The notes beneath the pieces were generated by a model. That model saw only the letters and a list, made by a program, of their open reading frames with translations, did no database searches and was not told the DNA's origin. From Cryoendolithus antarcticus (Eukaryota > Ascomycota > Dothideomycetes > Cladosporiales > Cladosporiaceae), in NCBI GenBank assembly GCA_002077065.1, contig NAJO01000029.1, positions 558,001-622,000 of the forward strand: a stretch of 64,000 nucleotides of DNA. The letters run 5' to 3'. The position numbers and the translations under genes are program-made. This document shows, one piece after another, positions 1-9,680 of the stretch; position 1 is the stretch's first letter; every line of letters starts with the position of its first letter.

Positions 1-255
1 GGCGACGACACAGAGTACAAAGGAGTCACCGACGCTTTCTGTAAAGTGTCCGTCCGCAAGCATGCTGGCAAAGACCTGGCCTCAGTAGAGATGTTGGCGG
101 CTCGGTTGGAGAAGCTAGTCACCGAGCCCGACTTGAAAGATGTGATAGAACAGCTGCAAGATATGGTCAATGTGGCGGAAGCGAGACCCGAGTTCAGAGG
201 CTTCAGTTTCGAGAACGTCGAGAGCTTCGCAAGCGTCTTCAACCACTCAGCTTGA
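1..255 (+). CDS. F-box-like family protein, 3' end only (partial)
   Basis: The reading frame is open from the first base to the TGA at 253-255, so this is the C-terminal 84 residues of a gene that begins outside the window. The tail contains the signature RPEFRGFSFENV, which recurs as RPGFRGFSLQDL in the pseudogene ending at 1050 and RPGFRGLTLQDV in the one ending at 2472, so the three are tandem relatives. The 1664-2472 copy carries an F-box-like N-terminus (FRFMDLPAELRALIL), which places the family among the expanded F-box-like proteins of dothideomycetes. Function is unknown; F-box proteins usually recruit substrates to SCF ubiquitin ligases, but nothing here shows that. No defect is visible in this fragment. 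Confidence 0.6.
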   Translation, partial: GDDTEYKGVTDAFCKVSVRKHAGKDLASVEMLAARLEKLVTEPDLKDVIEQLQDMVNVAEARPEFRGFSFENVESFASVFNHSA

Positions 256-426
256 GATGCGGTCCCAAATGGGTCCATGGCAGAATATCCGAAGCGAGGG
301 CTGGATGCGAGGAACTCTACGTTCGGAGAAGCTGCAATCGCACAGCGAGGCTGGGCGGATCATGGTTCAAGTCGATTCGCGCATATCACCACACGAGGGA
401 ATGAGGTATCTTGAACCACAGATCGT

Positions 427-1050
427 AGACGAAGACAGCCAGTTCCGTCTAGCACTTTCGTGCACACTGACTCTTGATAGAGCTCACTCTCCTTCTATCA
501 CTGAGCGAGTAGAGAGCCGCGAAGAGTCGCACTCCCCATCTTTCTCGCAGCAAACACATGGGACGTGTCCATAGGGTGCAACATAAGCGCCGCCTACAGC
601 TTCTCGTCATCCTATTCAGGCAGACCACCGCGCATCCCATCATGGCTGAAGAAGCTGCAAGATGACCACGATCAAGCAGGCATAGTCAGGTTCAATGTCC
701 ACGGCTCCGTCAAGAGATGGTTCACAGATCTCGCGCCCTCTGCACCATGCTTCCAGAGCATCGATTTCAGCGTCACTGCTCGATATACGGCATGTCAACC
801 ACGGCTATGTCTGATAAAGATCCGCGCTCAGACAAGACCTCCTACCAGGTCTGTCGAGATTCTGAACGTCAGGGCGGAATACATCCGGCGCAAGCTCAAG
901 CCGGAGTACGGAGAGCCCATCGAACGTCTTCGATCCACTGTCACAGCCATTGAGCAACGACCTGGCTTTCGGGGCTTCAGCTTGCAGGACTTGAAGGCCA
1001 TGGCGATGTCGTTCCGATGCCAGCTGCGCGATACAGTCCGATCGAGTTAA
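427..1050 (+). pseudogene. F-box-like family pseudogene, frameshifted and N-terminally degenerate
   Basis: The C-terminal part reads cleanly from about 528 to 1050 and aligns with the 1664-2472 copy: NTWDVSIGCN against TTWHIPVVCN, then CFQSIDFSVTA against CFHSVNFEVTA, and finally RPGFRGFSLQDL. Upstream, the matching RVESREE segment lies in another frame (frame 2 instead of frame 1), so there is a frameshift near 525-528. A recognisable F-box is not seen in front of it, only a weak FRLALSCTLTLD stretch near 442-480, and no good start codon is in the right frame. I read this as a decayed tandem copy. A spliced gene with an unusual intron is possible but less likely, because conserved residues flank the shift directly. 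Confidence 0.55.
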
Positions 1051-1663
1051 GCGCGCCAGGGCGTGGGAATGGTACGACCGAGGTCGGGGACATGGAGAAT
1101 GTGACATGATCGGGCGTGCGAGTGTTGGAATGCTGAGGACCGCAGCAACGCGTGGAGATGACGGGACAGAGCATGATGAATGGCGAAGACGTAGAAGGTC
1201 GCTTACCAGAGTGCATCGGGATCGAGACGCTCGTTACCTTACACTTACTCCAAGCCCTCTCGGCGAGCGATACTCGCACGTTGTAGAGGTCCGATATGCC
1301 AGCTCATAAGTGTATACCGCTGTTTATGCAGTCGGTGTAACCTCTTCACATCTCCACCCGCTCGATGTTTACGACTGTCACGGGGAGTGTGATGATGTAG
1401 GATGGAGGTGTCGAGGTCGCACTGAGTTTACCTCGCTCTTGCCTGACATGTAGAGAGACGCTGCTTCGCGCTTGGCAGGCTCACCTTGTCCATCAACTTA
1501 CCTCTCTCCTGCACCTTCAAACCGACTGTGCTACTACATTGCTAGCTGGAAGATCTGATCGAAGCTTGTACACCCTGGAGAGACATTAGCATCCACGAGT
1601 CAGAAGCATCTTCAAACGAAACATGCTCTTCACCGCAGCAACTGACAACCTTGCAGGCACGAA
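1051..1663. other. Intergenic, 613 bp
   Basis: Lies between two tandem F-box-like relatives. The short open frames on both strands have no recognisable content. It probably holds the 3' end of the upstream copy and the former promoter of the downstream copy. No repeat was seen. Confidence 0.5.
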
Positions 1664-2472
1664 ATGGCCGAAACAAATGTGCGTTGCTCCACCAAGGGCA
1701 AGGTGACACTACCCGACGATCTTGCGCAGCTCGCGAAGAAGGCGAAGCTCTCAGTCATAGATTCTCACATCCAGGAGCGACGACGGGATGCGGACCTTGC
1801 ACCACCTCCTACCGACCCCTTCCGCTTCATGGATCTACCAGCCGAGTTACGAGCTCTCATCCTCAGCTTCGTCGTCGTCAGCGATGAGCCCAGGCGCTTG
1901 ACTGATGTGGTCGCGCCACTAGTCATTACGGTGAGCTAGCAGATGCGCAAAGAGGCGTTTCCTGTCTTCTTCTCGGGGACCACTGGCACATACCCGTCGT
2001 GTGCAATTTGGACGCTTTGCACAACAATCCAAGCTACCCCTACATCAGCAAGCCACGCCAGGAGCTACGTAAGCAGGCTCAGAGAGCGGGCATCATCAAA
2101 ATCCCTAAGATCACCAAGAACTGGATCAAGGATTTCGGGACCGACACCGCGTGCTTCCACAGCGTTAATTTTGAGGTGACGGCGGCGCATCAGCGGATGT
2201 ACAAGGGTTCCACGTACGGTATGCCGCCCGATCTAACCCCATGTCTGTGCCGAGTGAAAGTAAGAGTCGGCTCAGGCCCAACGCCTGTCGACGCCGAAGT
2301 CCTAGCAGGGTTACCACATCCGCTGAGGCCGTATGTTCAGCCGTGGCTGGGTCAGGTGATTGCTCGATTTAGGGGTACTGTCGGCACGATTGAGCAGAGA
2401 CCTGGCTTTCGGGGTCTCACACTGCAGGATGTGAGGGACAAGGCGCTGGCTTTCAGGTCTGCGCTTCCATAG
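1664..2472 (+). pseudogene. F-box-like family pseudogene with premature stop and frameshift
   Basis: The ATG at 1664 starts a 91-codon frame with an F-box-like core (FRFMDLPAELRALIL, residues about 47-61). It ends at TAG 1937-1939 inside a segment that reads VS*QMRKEAFPVFFSG. The family usually shows an uninterrupted VSRQ-R-EA stretch here (from memory of the family), so the stop looks like a point mutation. The frame then shifts by one base near 1983: FFSGTT is in frame 2, while WHIPVVCNLDAL and everything to the TAG at 2472 is in frame 1. The C-terminal signature RPGFRGLTLQDV is intact. A GTGAGC donor sits at 1931, but an intron from it would remove the conserved QMRKEA...CNLDAL region, so splicing does not rescue the gene. 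About 268 residues would have been encoded. Confidence 0.65.
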
Positions 2473-2848
2473 CATAGCTTGATGATGCGGATGGAGGGAT
2501 TGTAGGTGAAGGAGACGAATGCTAGAATTGGGGACAACGTCTTCTTGCGAGGAAGGAGAAGTAAGGGGACTGCAATACAGGGCTGCTGAAGCGGTCGGCT
2601 CGTCGTTCTCGCGTCGGCTCATCACTCTTTCCGACGACTGGAGTCATCGATCTGAGTCGGACGCGAAGTATATAACTCCAAGCCACGCGTATGTCGATGC
2701 GTAACACATCGGACGCTGTACTGATGTATTGTAATGTCTCGATGTGGACGTGACCAATCAGCTACCACGCCAAGATTTCACCTATCTGCTCTGATGTCTC
2801 TAAACTTTTTATCTCTCATTCCATTCCCAATGCACCTCATATGAGTAA
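2473..2848. other. Intergenic, 376 bp, upstream of TMA23-like gene
   Basis: Separates the F-box-like pseudogene from the G-patch gene. It contains a CCAAT box (separate entry) and a pyrimidine-rich leader just before the ATG. The small frames here are not convincing genes. Confidence 0.5.
2754..2758 (+). promoter_or_regulatory. CCAAT box
   Basis: ACCAATCAG context about 90 bp upstream of the ATG at 2849. This matches the core bound by the Hap2/3/5 complex in fungi. Position and context fit a promoter element, but this is motif reading only. Confidence 0.35.
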
Positions 2849-4390
2849 ATGGACGCATCCGCCTACCTCGTCAAACAAGGCTGGCGCGGCTCAGGTCATT
2901 CCCTCGACCAGACCAACCGCGGCATCTCCCGTCCTCTGCTCATCAGCAAGAAAGTCGACGTCCTGGGCGTAGGCTTGAACAAGCACGCCGCCGTCTCTGA
3001 TCAGTGGTGGCTCCGCGCATACGATCAGGGCTTGCAGGCACTCGGAACTGGCAAAACAAGTGCACTTGCTGAGGCACAGAAGCACGGTGTCAATCGCGGC
3101 GGGCTGTACGCGAGGTTCGTGAGAGGTGAGGGAGTCGCGGGCACGCTTGGCGATATGTCGTCTGAGAGCAAGACGCAGAGTGTTGTTGCTTCGCCGACGT
3201 TTGAGGGGAAGTTGGCTACGATGGCGGATCAGGCGGACTTCATTAGTCTGGCGGCACCTGCTGCTGCTACGCCTGTGACGGGTGAGAAGCGGAAGCGTGA
3301 TGCTACTGATGAGACCACTCCGGGCGTCAAGACGAAGAAGACGAAAAAGGGCAAGATCATAGTCGCCAAGAAGAATCTGGAGCAGAGGGATCCTGTGGCA
3401 TATCAGGCGAAGCTTGACGCGAGGGCAGCGAAGAAGATCAAAATGCGAGCTGCGAATAAAGACACGAAAGAGGCCAGGTCGGTCAAGCTGCATGCGAGGC
3501 TGAGGGCAGAGAAGGAGAAGAAGACTACCGCAAAAGCGAAGCAACATCCTGCGACAGAGAAGCAAGCGAGACAGAGAGTGGAGAAGGCACTGGTCGCTAA
3601 GCTGCTGGCGGAAGACCCAGTGAAGCTTGTCAAGTACGAGGAGCGAGCCGCAGAGAAGGGCATGACATTGCTGGACTATCACAACCGTCGACAAGAGAAG
3701 TTCGCCGAAAAGAACGGCCTCCCTCTACCCTCGATCACCAAACCCAAATCCGCAGCACCAGTCGCCGACCCTGCAAGCTTCGTGGTCGACACAGTCGGCA
3801 TCGATCCCTCCGCCTCCGCCACAGCACCACCTACAGACAACATCCCACGCGACGCCGACGGCAAAGTCCCCATGGACCCCACTCTCTGGGAAGGCAAGGT
3901 AGTCAAAGACCTTCCCCGCCCAAGCCGCGCAGCTCGCACACGTTAGATGGCTGTCCGGCGCGCAGAACGCAAACTCGCCTCCGGAAAGGCCGGTTGCAAC
4001 GAAGGCAAGCCTCGCGGTGTCGTCAAAACCGAACGCCAGGAACGCTCTGTGCTCGAGCTGCTCCGGAAATGTCGCGCGATGAAGAATTCCGGCAGTACGG
4101 AGAACACTGTGCGCATGGAGAACGGGCCGTTGATGCCAGTAGTGAGGATTACGAGTAAGGATGGGGCGTCCAATAAGGAGGAGATGAAGCTAGTGCGGAG
4201 AGTTGTGGGGAGAATGGGCAGGAGTGAGAAGAAGGTGAAGAAGCTGGAGAAGAAGAAGAAGAGGCCGAAGCATGCTGTACAGGCGGAGAAGGCGAAGGTG
4301 AACAAGGCGACGGCGGCAGTGGCTGCGGCTGGTAGTGGTGCGAACTCGGCGCCTGTTAAGAGCAAGGCGAAGAACGACATGAAAGCATAG
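2849..4390 (+). CDS. TMA23: Tma23-like G-patch nucleolar protein, interrupted by one in-frame TAG
   Basis: The N-terminus (YLVKQGWRGSGHSL, then RPLLISKK, LGVGLNKH, WWLRAYDQGL, LYARFVRGEG) matches the Tma23 family, a G-patch protein of the nucleolus linked to ribosome biogenesis. A long Lys/Arg-rich tail follows, typical of nucleolar proteins. The first frame runs 2849-3946 (365 aa). After its TAG (3944-3946) the very next codon is ATG and the same frame continues to 4390 with the same basic composition (147 codons). The boundary reads RAARTR*MAVRRAERK, which looks like one continuous basic helix. Three readings are possible: a nonsense change (TGG to TAG would suit), a 48-nt intron at 3899-3946 (GT-AG and frame-neutral but with no good branch site), or readthrough. 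The family is confident; the true C-terminus is not. Confidence 0.75.
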
Positions 4391-4607
4391 GTGGGTTTAA
4401 GATCTGGCGTGGGGCCGGTTGTCAGTCTCCGAAGCGTTCGCAACGACTGTAGCATCCAACGTCCATCCCTGGCGTGTAGCCACGTACAAAAGAGTGTGGC
4501 TAAAGGCTTCATGCTTTTCGTCCTGCCCATCTCGACCTTTTCTACCACCCTCTCCCCTACCCAGTATCCATTTCGACTCCTCATGTCATAACCACTGCTC
4601 CACAGCC

Positions 4608-5879
4608 TTAACGACCTCCATAGATACTCGAAATCCCCCGCCTCTGCAAGTTCTTCGGCACAAGCGCCTGCACGACCTTCAGCCAGACCGTGTAGTACAA
4701 CCCCGGACTGCCATCACCCGCTAGACTTCCGGGCTCGACGGAGCCGTAGGGCTTCTGGTCTGTGCAGCAGGGCGAGGAGGTGCCCCAGATGGGACCGGCG
4801 GCCCAGTAGGTCCATCCGATGTCTACAAGGAAGAGGGGATCAGTAAGAGCAAGTTGGATGAGGGAGCGGTGGGGGACGTACATTCGGGATTCGCGGCCAT
4901 GTACTGAATCGCCTCCTGAAGGTAAGTGTCACACATCGTGTTATTGTCTCCTCCGAACTCGGTCACCATAGCCTTGAGGTTATGCTGCTTCAGCCACCCC
5001 GTCACACCAGCCATATTCGCCGGGAAGGATTGGTTGCACACGATATGCTGGCCAGAGAAATCATAATCCAGATACTCATGGATATCTATCGCCGTATTCC
5101 CCACCGGATCATGCAGTTTGTACAGATAGTCGCCAGATGGATCATCGCCTTGCTCCTGTTGCAGCCAGGAGTGTCCGCCTGTGTACCCGTTGCCAGGCGC
5201 GAGGATCAGCTGCTTGGCGCCTGCAGAGCGGATGCCGTTTATGGCCGCTTGGTCGTTCGTCAGGACTAGCGAGGTCGGCATATCATGCGGCTCGTTCATG
5301 ATGCCGAAGATGACTTTCTCGTTCTTCTTATACCGTCCCGCCAACTCATGCCAGAATTGCTGGAACTGCTTCGTCGTCGCCGCTTTCGGATCCGACGAAT
5401 TCCCAATCACGCTCCCCGTAGCAGGCTGCTGGGAAGGGTCGTTATACCGCATATAATTATGCGGATCTAGGATCGCGTAGGCGCCCGCATTGGTAATGGC
5501 CGTGATGGCCGTGTTGAACTCGGAGAAGTAGGTTTCGTTGAAGCGGGCGCCGAGACCGTAGGCTAAGGGACACATGCGCTCGAGGAGGAAGGCTACGCGG
5601 AAGGTGTTGATGTGGTTTTGCTTGATCCAGATGGGGAGCGTGGAAACGTTCAGGAAGGCGTAGTCGACGCCGAAACGGCCGGGGAGACCGGTGCCGGGGG
5701 TGGCGGTGGAGGAGTAGACACCTGGAGGGGATTTGTTGGGGAGGCGTTGGGGAGGCGGGGGAGGAGGACTTTGGGGAGGACTTACCGAATTCGCCACCGG
5801 ACTCTGCGACGCCGGCATAGTAAATGGTCGCTGAGGCCGACGAGGCCAGTGCGGCTACGAGAGTAGAAGAAAACAGCAT
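4608..5879 (-). CDS. Secreted GH5 endo-beta-1,4-glucanase
   Basis: Three exons on the minus strand: 5879-5786, 5721-4882 and 4822-4608, with introns of 64 and 59 nt, giving 382 residues. Residues 1-17 (MLFSSTLVAALASSASA) are a signal peptide, so the enzyme is secreted. The body is a GH5 barrel of the fungal endoglucanase II type. The acid/base Glu lies in IMNEPHD (about E175), the nucleophile Glu in VTEFGGD (about E286), and a DIHEYLD motif is also present. It cleaves internal beta-1,4 bonds of cellulose or related glucans. There is no cellulose-binding module or Ser/Thr linker, so it is a catalytic domain only. The third exon supplies the expected WTYWAAGP strand and ends near the family's usual C-terminus. 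The gene is divergent from nothing obvious and converges on the TMA23-like gene, 217 bp away. Confidence 0.9.
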
Positions 5880-6787
5880 CTTACCTGGAATAACTATTGT
5901 AGTGATGCTGGCGAAGAAGCACTCTCGAGGGCAGCGCACTCAATAAGTACCGCCGCCATACTGGAAGATGTCACAGCTCGCTTGCACACGTAGACAATTT
6001 TTTCGATCTTAGTGCAGTCCAGGCCGTCCATTGCCACTCTATTGCATATTTCTCCCGCCCATGCACTCCATCTATTGCGTCAAGCCGTACCTACATCATG
6101 CACAAAGGGCGGAGAAACAGCCAAGCATCTCGAAGCTTTGGTGTGGGGATGTCACGACTTGCCTCATTGGGCGCGGGAGAACTTGAGCCTGAATGTGACA
6201 TGCTTCCAGTCTCAGGTACGCACCGCATGATCGTGCATGGTGGAAGAAGGCCAGGCGGAGAAACCCACTCTGCCCGAAATTGATCGCCGTGAAGTCGGAT
6301 ACCGCGTCCCGTGAGGCCGGATGAGATTTCGATTTCGATTTCGATCTATTGCTAGTCTTCGTGATCATTCCTGAGTATTACCTTTGATCTGTCGATCACG
6401 TGAGTGACATCGAAAGCGGACCTCAGTTCAACTCCTGCCGTGGTCGAAAACGCTGTCATATGCCGCGCCGCAGCAGTGTAAGGGCAGCTATGCTGTGGGC
6501 GAAAGTGGTGTCTTGTTTAGAGGCTCTCTAAGGCAGCATTAGCAGCAGTTCTGTTAGCGCGGCGCAGTATGCAGTGCCAATGCCGGCTATGAGAAGCCCT
6601 CGAGTGGTCCGCTTCATTTGTCCTTTGCGTGGTCGGTGTACATGGTATCGGCTCGGCGACATCAGTGGAACATCTGGCTTGCGTGAGATCGTAGCTGGTG
6701 CGAAAGCGCAGCCGAGAGGATACCATTAATTTACCAGTACAGATATTCGTACATCGGGCTGGCCAGCAGTCCCGAATCACCGCTTGC
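5880..6787. other. Intergenic, 908 bp, promoter side of the GH5 gene
   Basis: Carries the endoglucanase promoter at its left end and the 3' side of the membrane-hairpin gene at its right end. Apart from a short GATTTC repeat (separate entry) I see no gene-like content on either strand. Confidence 0.5.
6325..6346 (+). repeat. (GATTTC)n short tandem repeat
   Basis: Three and a half perfect copies of the hexamer GATTTC, in the intergenic space upstream of the GH5 gene. A simple microsatellite-like tract with no evident function. Confidence 0.7.
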
Positions 6788-8047
6788 TTACACCTCGTTA
6801 CCACCACCTCTTACCTCAAACATCTCCACTCTCCTACCCTCTCCTCCGCCCTCCCTTTCTACTTGCCCAGCGCCCCTCTGAGGCGTCCCCCACCTCGTCC
6901 TATAGCTCGGTGGCCCATCCACACCCTCCCGCTCAACCTCCTCATAAGTTGGACTCGGCACGGTATCCGTGGGCGATGGCAAGACTCTCCAATGCAACAA
7001 CTCCGGATCAGCCCTCACACTGCCCCTCCACTTTCCATAAGCTGGTGGTGGCTGCGTCACAGGCTCCTTGGCCGGATCCCATACATCCGGCGTTTGATGG
7101 ACTGCAGCCGAGGGCTGGGCTTCGGAGGTGTCTTCCAGAATGTCGTCTGAGAGGACGTGGACGTTGAAGGGCGTTGGCGGCACGAGGTGTTCGGTGTCTT
7201 CGGAGATCGGAGCGAGTGGTTGGGCTCTGTGGGGCCGTCGGCGGCGCCGCGAGGGGTGCACGGGCTCAATGTAGACTGCGTGCTTCCGTTTGGTGGTCGG
7301 GGTGAAGAAATAGATGCGAATCAGGAGGTGGGTGAAGACTATGGAGACTAGCAGGATGCTGAGGACGAAGAGGATGTGCATTGTTGGCGTGACGTTGGAT
7401 GAGGTCGTTGCTAGGGCGAGATCTGCAGTATGTCAGTCGTGATGCGGTGAGCATAAGAGATGCATGCACGTACATGTCCCCAGCAAGCCAGTCAACAGAA
7501 AGCCGAGCAGTAGACACAGCAGCCACTGCGTGCTGCCGACTCGGCCGCCTCGCGTTCTCCGCTTCGACTTCTTCCATGCGTGTTGCTGCCGCTTCTGAGC
7601 CTTGTGTTGCAGAAACAGTGCCAGTGATGGGTCACTCATGTCCGGATGCCCGAGCGCAGTCATAGCTCGCTTATTGAACATATTGGACTGATGCGACATG
7701 CATTGCACCGCTTGTCCGTAGCTCATAGCTGGGAACAGCACCCCAGGCACAGGGTACTCCGCATCTGGCGAGCTCGCGGTGCTGCATGAGTAGGCGCTGG
7801 GACTGATAGCTATCGCCTGCTCGGTGATGATGGGTGCAGTCTTCGGTGAAGGCCTTGGACTTGCGTAGGTATGGGCTGGTGGCGTGACAGGCGAGGTTTG
7901 GGGTGAGCTGTGGACAGATCCAAAGACCGAGTTGCGAAGCAGATTGCGGACATTGTCTTGCACGCGGGAAAGACGCGTTGATGCTCGTCGACTATCTTCG
8001 ATGATGCCCGCTTCGAGCGCGCTGGAATCCGGTAGAGGGCTGAGCAT
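6788..8047 (-). CDS. Membrane-hairpin protein with two PPxY motifs (conserved fungal hypothetical)
   Basis: Two exons, 8047-7474 and 7422-6788, joined across a 51-nt intron (donor GTACGT, acceptor CTGCAG), give 402 residues. I start at the ATG at 8047 (MLSPLPDSSALEAGI) rather than the in-frame ATG at 8104, because the sequence before 8047 looks like leader. The N-terminal half is a Ser/Pro-rich cytosolic region followed by a conserved-looking block (MSDPSLALFLQHKAQKR). Two hydrophobic helices follow, one ending exon 1 (WLLCLLLGFLLTGLLG) and one opening exon 2 (ILFVLSILLVSIVF), so the protein probably forms a membrane hairpin. The tail is Pro-rich and carries two PPxY motifs (PPAY in QPPPAYGKW, PPSY in DGPPSYRTRW), the ligand of WW domains such as those in Rsp5/NEDD4 ligases. 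Its function is not known to me. Confidence 0.75.
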
Positions 8048-8839
8048 GGTTGCTGCGAACGAAGATAGTACGACGTGCAGGAGCAATGCGTGAGCAGTTG
8101 ACAAGAAGATCAGAGAGACTCAAGGATAAAATGTAGTGAACATACAACACCTCCGCCTCCCTTACCTCGACGCGTGCACTCTCCACTTATCGCCTCCCAG
8201 CCTATAGCTTCTGCCAAACAATAGCCATCAGAAGGTAAGGTGTCACTTGTCACAGTCATGCACAACGTGAACAATGCAAGGTACCTCAGGCCGGATGGCT
8301 TGCAGGTGAAGCAGTGGAGGTGGTGTCGAGAAAAGGCTCGTGACGGAGACACGGTCGCGCGACGGGCCATGTAGCGACATCGAATCATGGCGGTGAAGCC
8401 ACGACAAGCCAATGAGATGAAGCAAGTGCTTACAGAAGATCGTGGCCGGGAAGAGGGTGTGGTTGGGAGGGAGACATTGATGTAGGAACACGGAGAGATG
8501 GGTGGATCTGGCCTGCAGGCGCCCTAGCCAATCATGTTGCAGAAGCAACAAGTGCCTAAAGAACATGAGGCTCGACTCGAACTGAGTCAGTACGTACGGC
8601 AGGACGACATGGGGCAGCTTGAAAGCTAGAAGCATCTCACACATGATCTCTTGTTGACCTCTTTGTAGGAGCGTTGTATGTGAACGCTCAGTCTATACTG
8701 TGGACTGATAGCCTCAGGCCAACATAGAGAAGACGTCCACCCCGCTGCCTGCTCCAAAAAAACGCCCCTATCACCTTCTTCTCCCCGTGGACTTCGGACG
8801 AAACCGTCATCTGACTCGTACCCTCCCTATACTCCACCC
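8048..8839. other. Divergent intergenic region, 792 bp
   Basis: Shared promoter space between the membrane-hairpin gene (minus) and NAS2 (plus). It contains a CCAAT core at 8528-8532 and a pyrimidine-rich leader just before NAS2. Minus-strand open frames at 8110-8644 have no recognisable protein features and were not called. Confidence 0.5.
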
Positions 8840-9577
8840 ATGGGCCTCAGAATGGACTCCCTCCACTCTCCCACCATCTCCTCCTCCACCGCCAATCCCC
8901 CCACCACCACCTCCTCCTCCAGCAAACCCTCCCTCCAGGCTCTCATAACCCAAAAAGAAGGTCTCGAAGCCGAGCTCTCAGCCCTCTCCTCAGTCCTGCA
9001 ATCCCAAGGCGCAACAATGCAGACCTCTCTTACGACTTTCGACGGCTTCCCAAGGGCAGATATCGATGTCGCACAGATCCGGACAGTGAGGGCGAGGATC
9101 GTGAGGCTAAAGAATGACTGGAAGGGTGTCATGGAGAAGGTGGAGGTGGCTGTGTTGGAGGGCTTTGCGGAGAAGAAGATGGGCGAGGAAGAGGAGGGGG
9201 ATGCGATGACGGGCGTGGAGAGTGCTGGAGCCGCGGGGCACAGCAATGGTGTCGGTGTCATGAGGACGGAAGCGAGTGGGGAGAGGGCTGCGGCGCCGGT
9301 CATTGAACCGCCGTTCGCACGGGTAAATGCTGTGGTGGAGGGTTCGCCGGCTGCTACTGCGGGACTGAAGGCGGAGGACAGGGTTATGAGGTTTGGAGGG
9401 GCGGATTGGCAGAACCATGAGAGATTGGGGAAGGTTGCTAGAGAAGTGCAGGCGAATGAGGGAAGGGAGGTCATTGTGAAAGTGAGCAGGGAGGGGAGGG
9501 TGGTGGAGTTGAAACTCGTGCCGAGACGGGACTGGGGCGGACGAGGGTTGCTGGGATGTCATTTGGTGCCGGTGTGA
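8840..9577 (+). CDS. NAS2: Nas2/PSMD9 (p27) proteasome assembly chaperone
   Basis: Single exon of 245 codons; an internal ATG at 8852 is an alternative start. Residues about 30-115 form the N-terminal coiled region of the family (ALITQKEGLEAELSALS, FDGFPRADIDVAQIRTVR). The second half is a PDZ-like domain (FARVNAVVEGSPAATAGL, then DRVMRFGGADW and VIVKVSREG). Nas2 binds the Rpt5 tail and helps assemble the 19S base of the 26S proteasome. A Gly/Glu-rich linker between the domains (about residues 110-155) is longer than in yeast Nas2. The gene is convergent with the HET-domain gene, leaving about 100 bp between the stop codons. Confidence 0.92.
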   Translation: MGLRMDSLHSPTISSSTANPPTTTSSSSKPSLQALITQKEGLEAELSALSSVLQSQGATMQTSLTTFDGFPRADIDVAQIRTVRARIVRLKNDWKGVMEKVEVAVLEGFAEKKMGEEEEGDAMTGVESAGAAGHSNGVGVMRTEASGERAAAPVIEPPFARVNAVVEGSPAATAGLKAEDRVMRFGGADWQNHERLGKVAREVQANEGREVIVKVSREGRVVELKLVPRRDWGGRGLLGCHLVPV

Positions 9578-9680
9578 TGGAAAGCAAGACTGTAGGAAAG
9601 CCCCTTGAGAAGCGCGCCCCGGGCCGTCCATTATGTCCTATACTCGATGAGGATAACAATGAAAAGGCAGAGGATCAGCA

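Noticed and set aside
1931..2046. Possible intron rescuing the third F-box-like copy
   Set aside because: Donor GTGAGC is good, but splicing would delete conserved residues (QMRKEA to CNLDAL) shared with the neighbouring copy.
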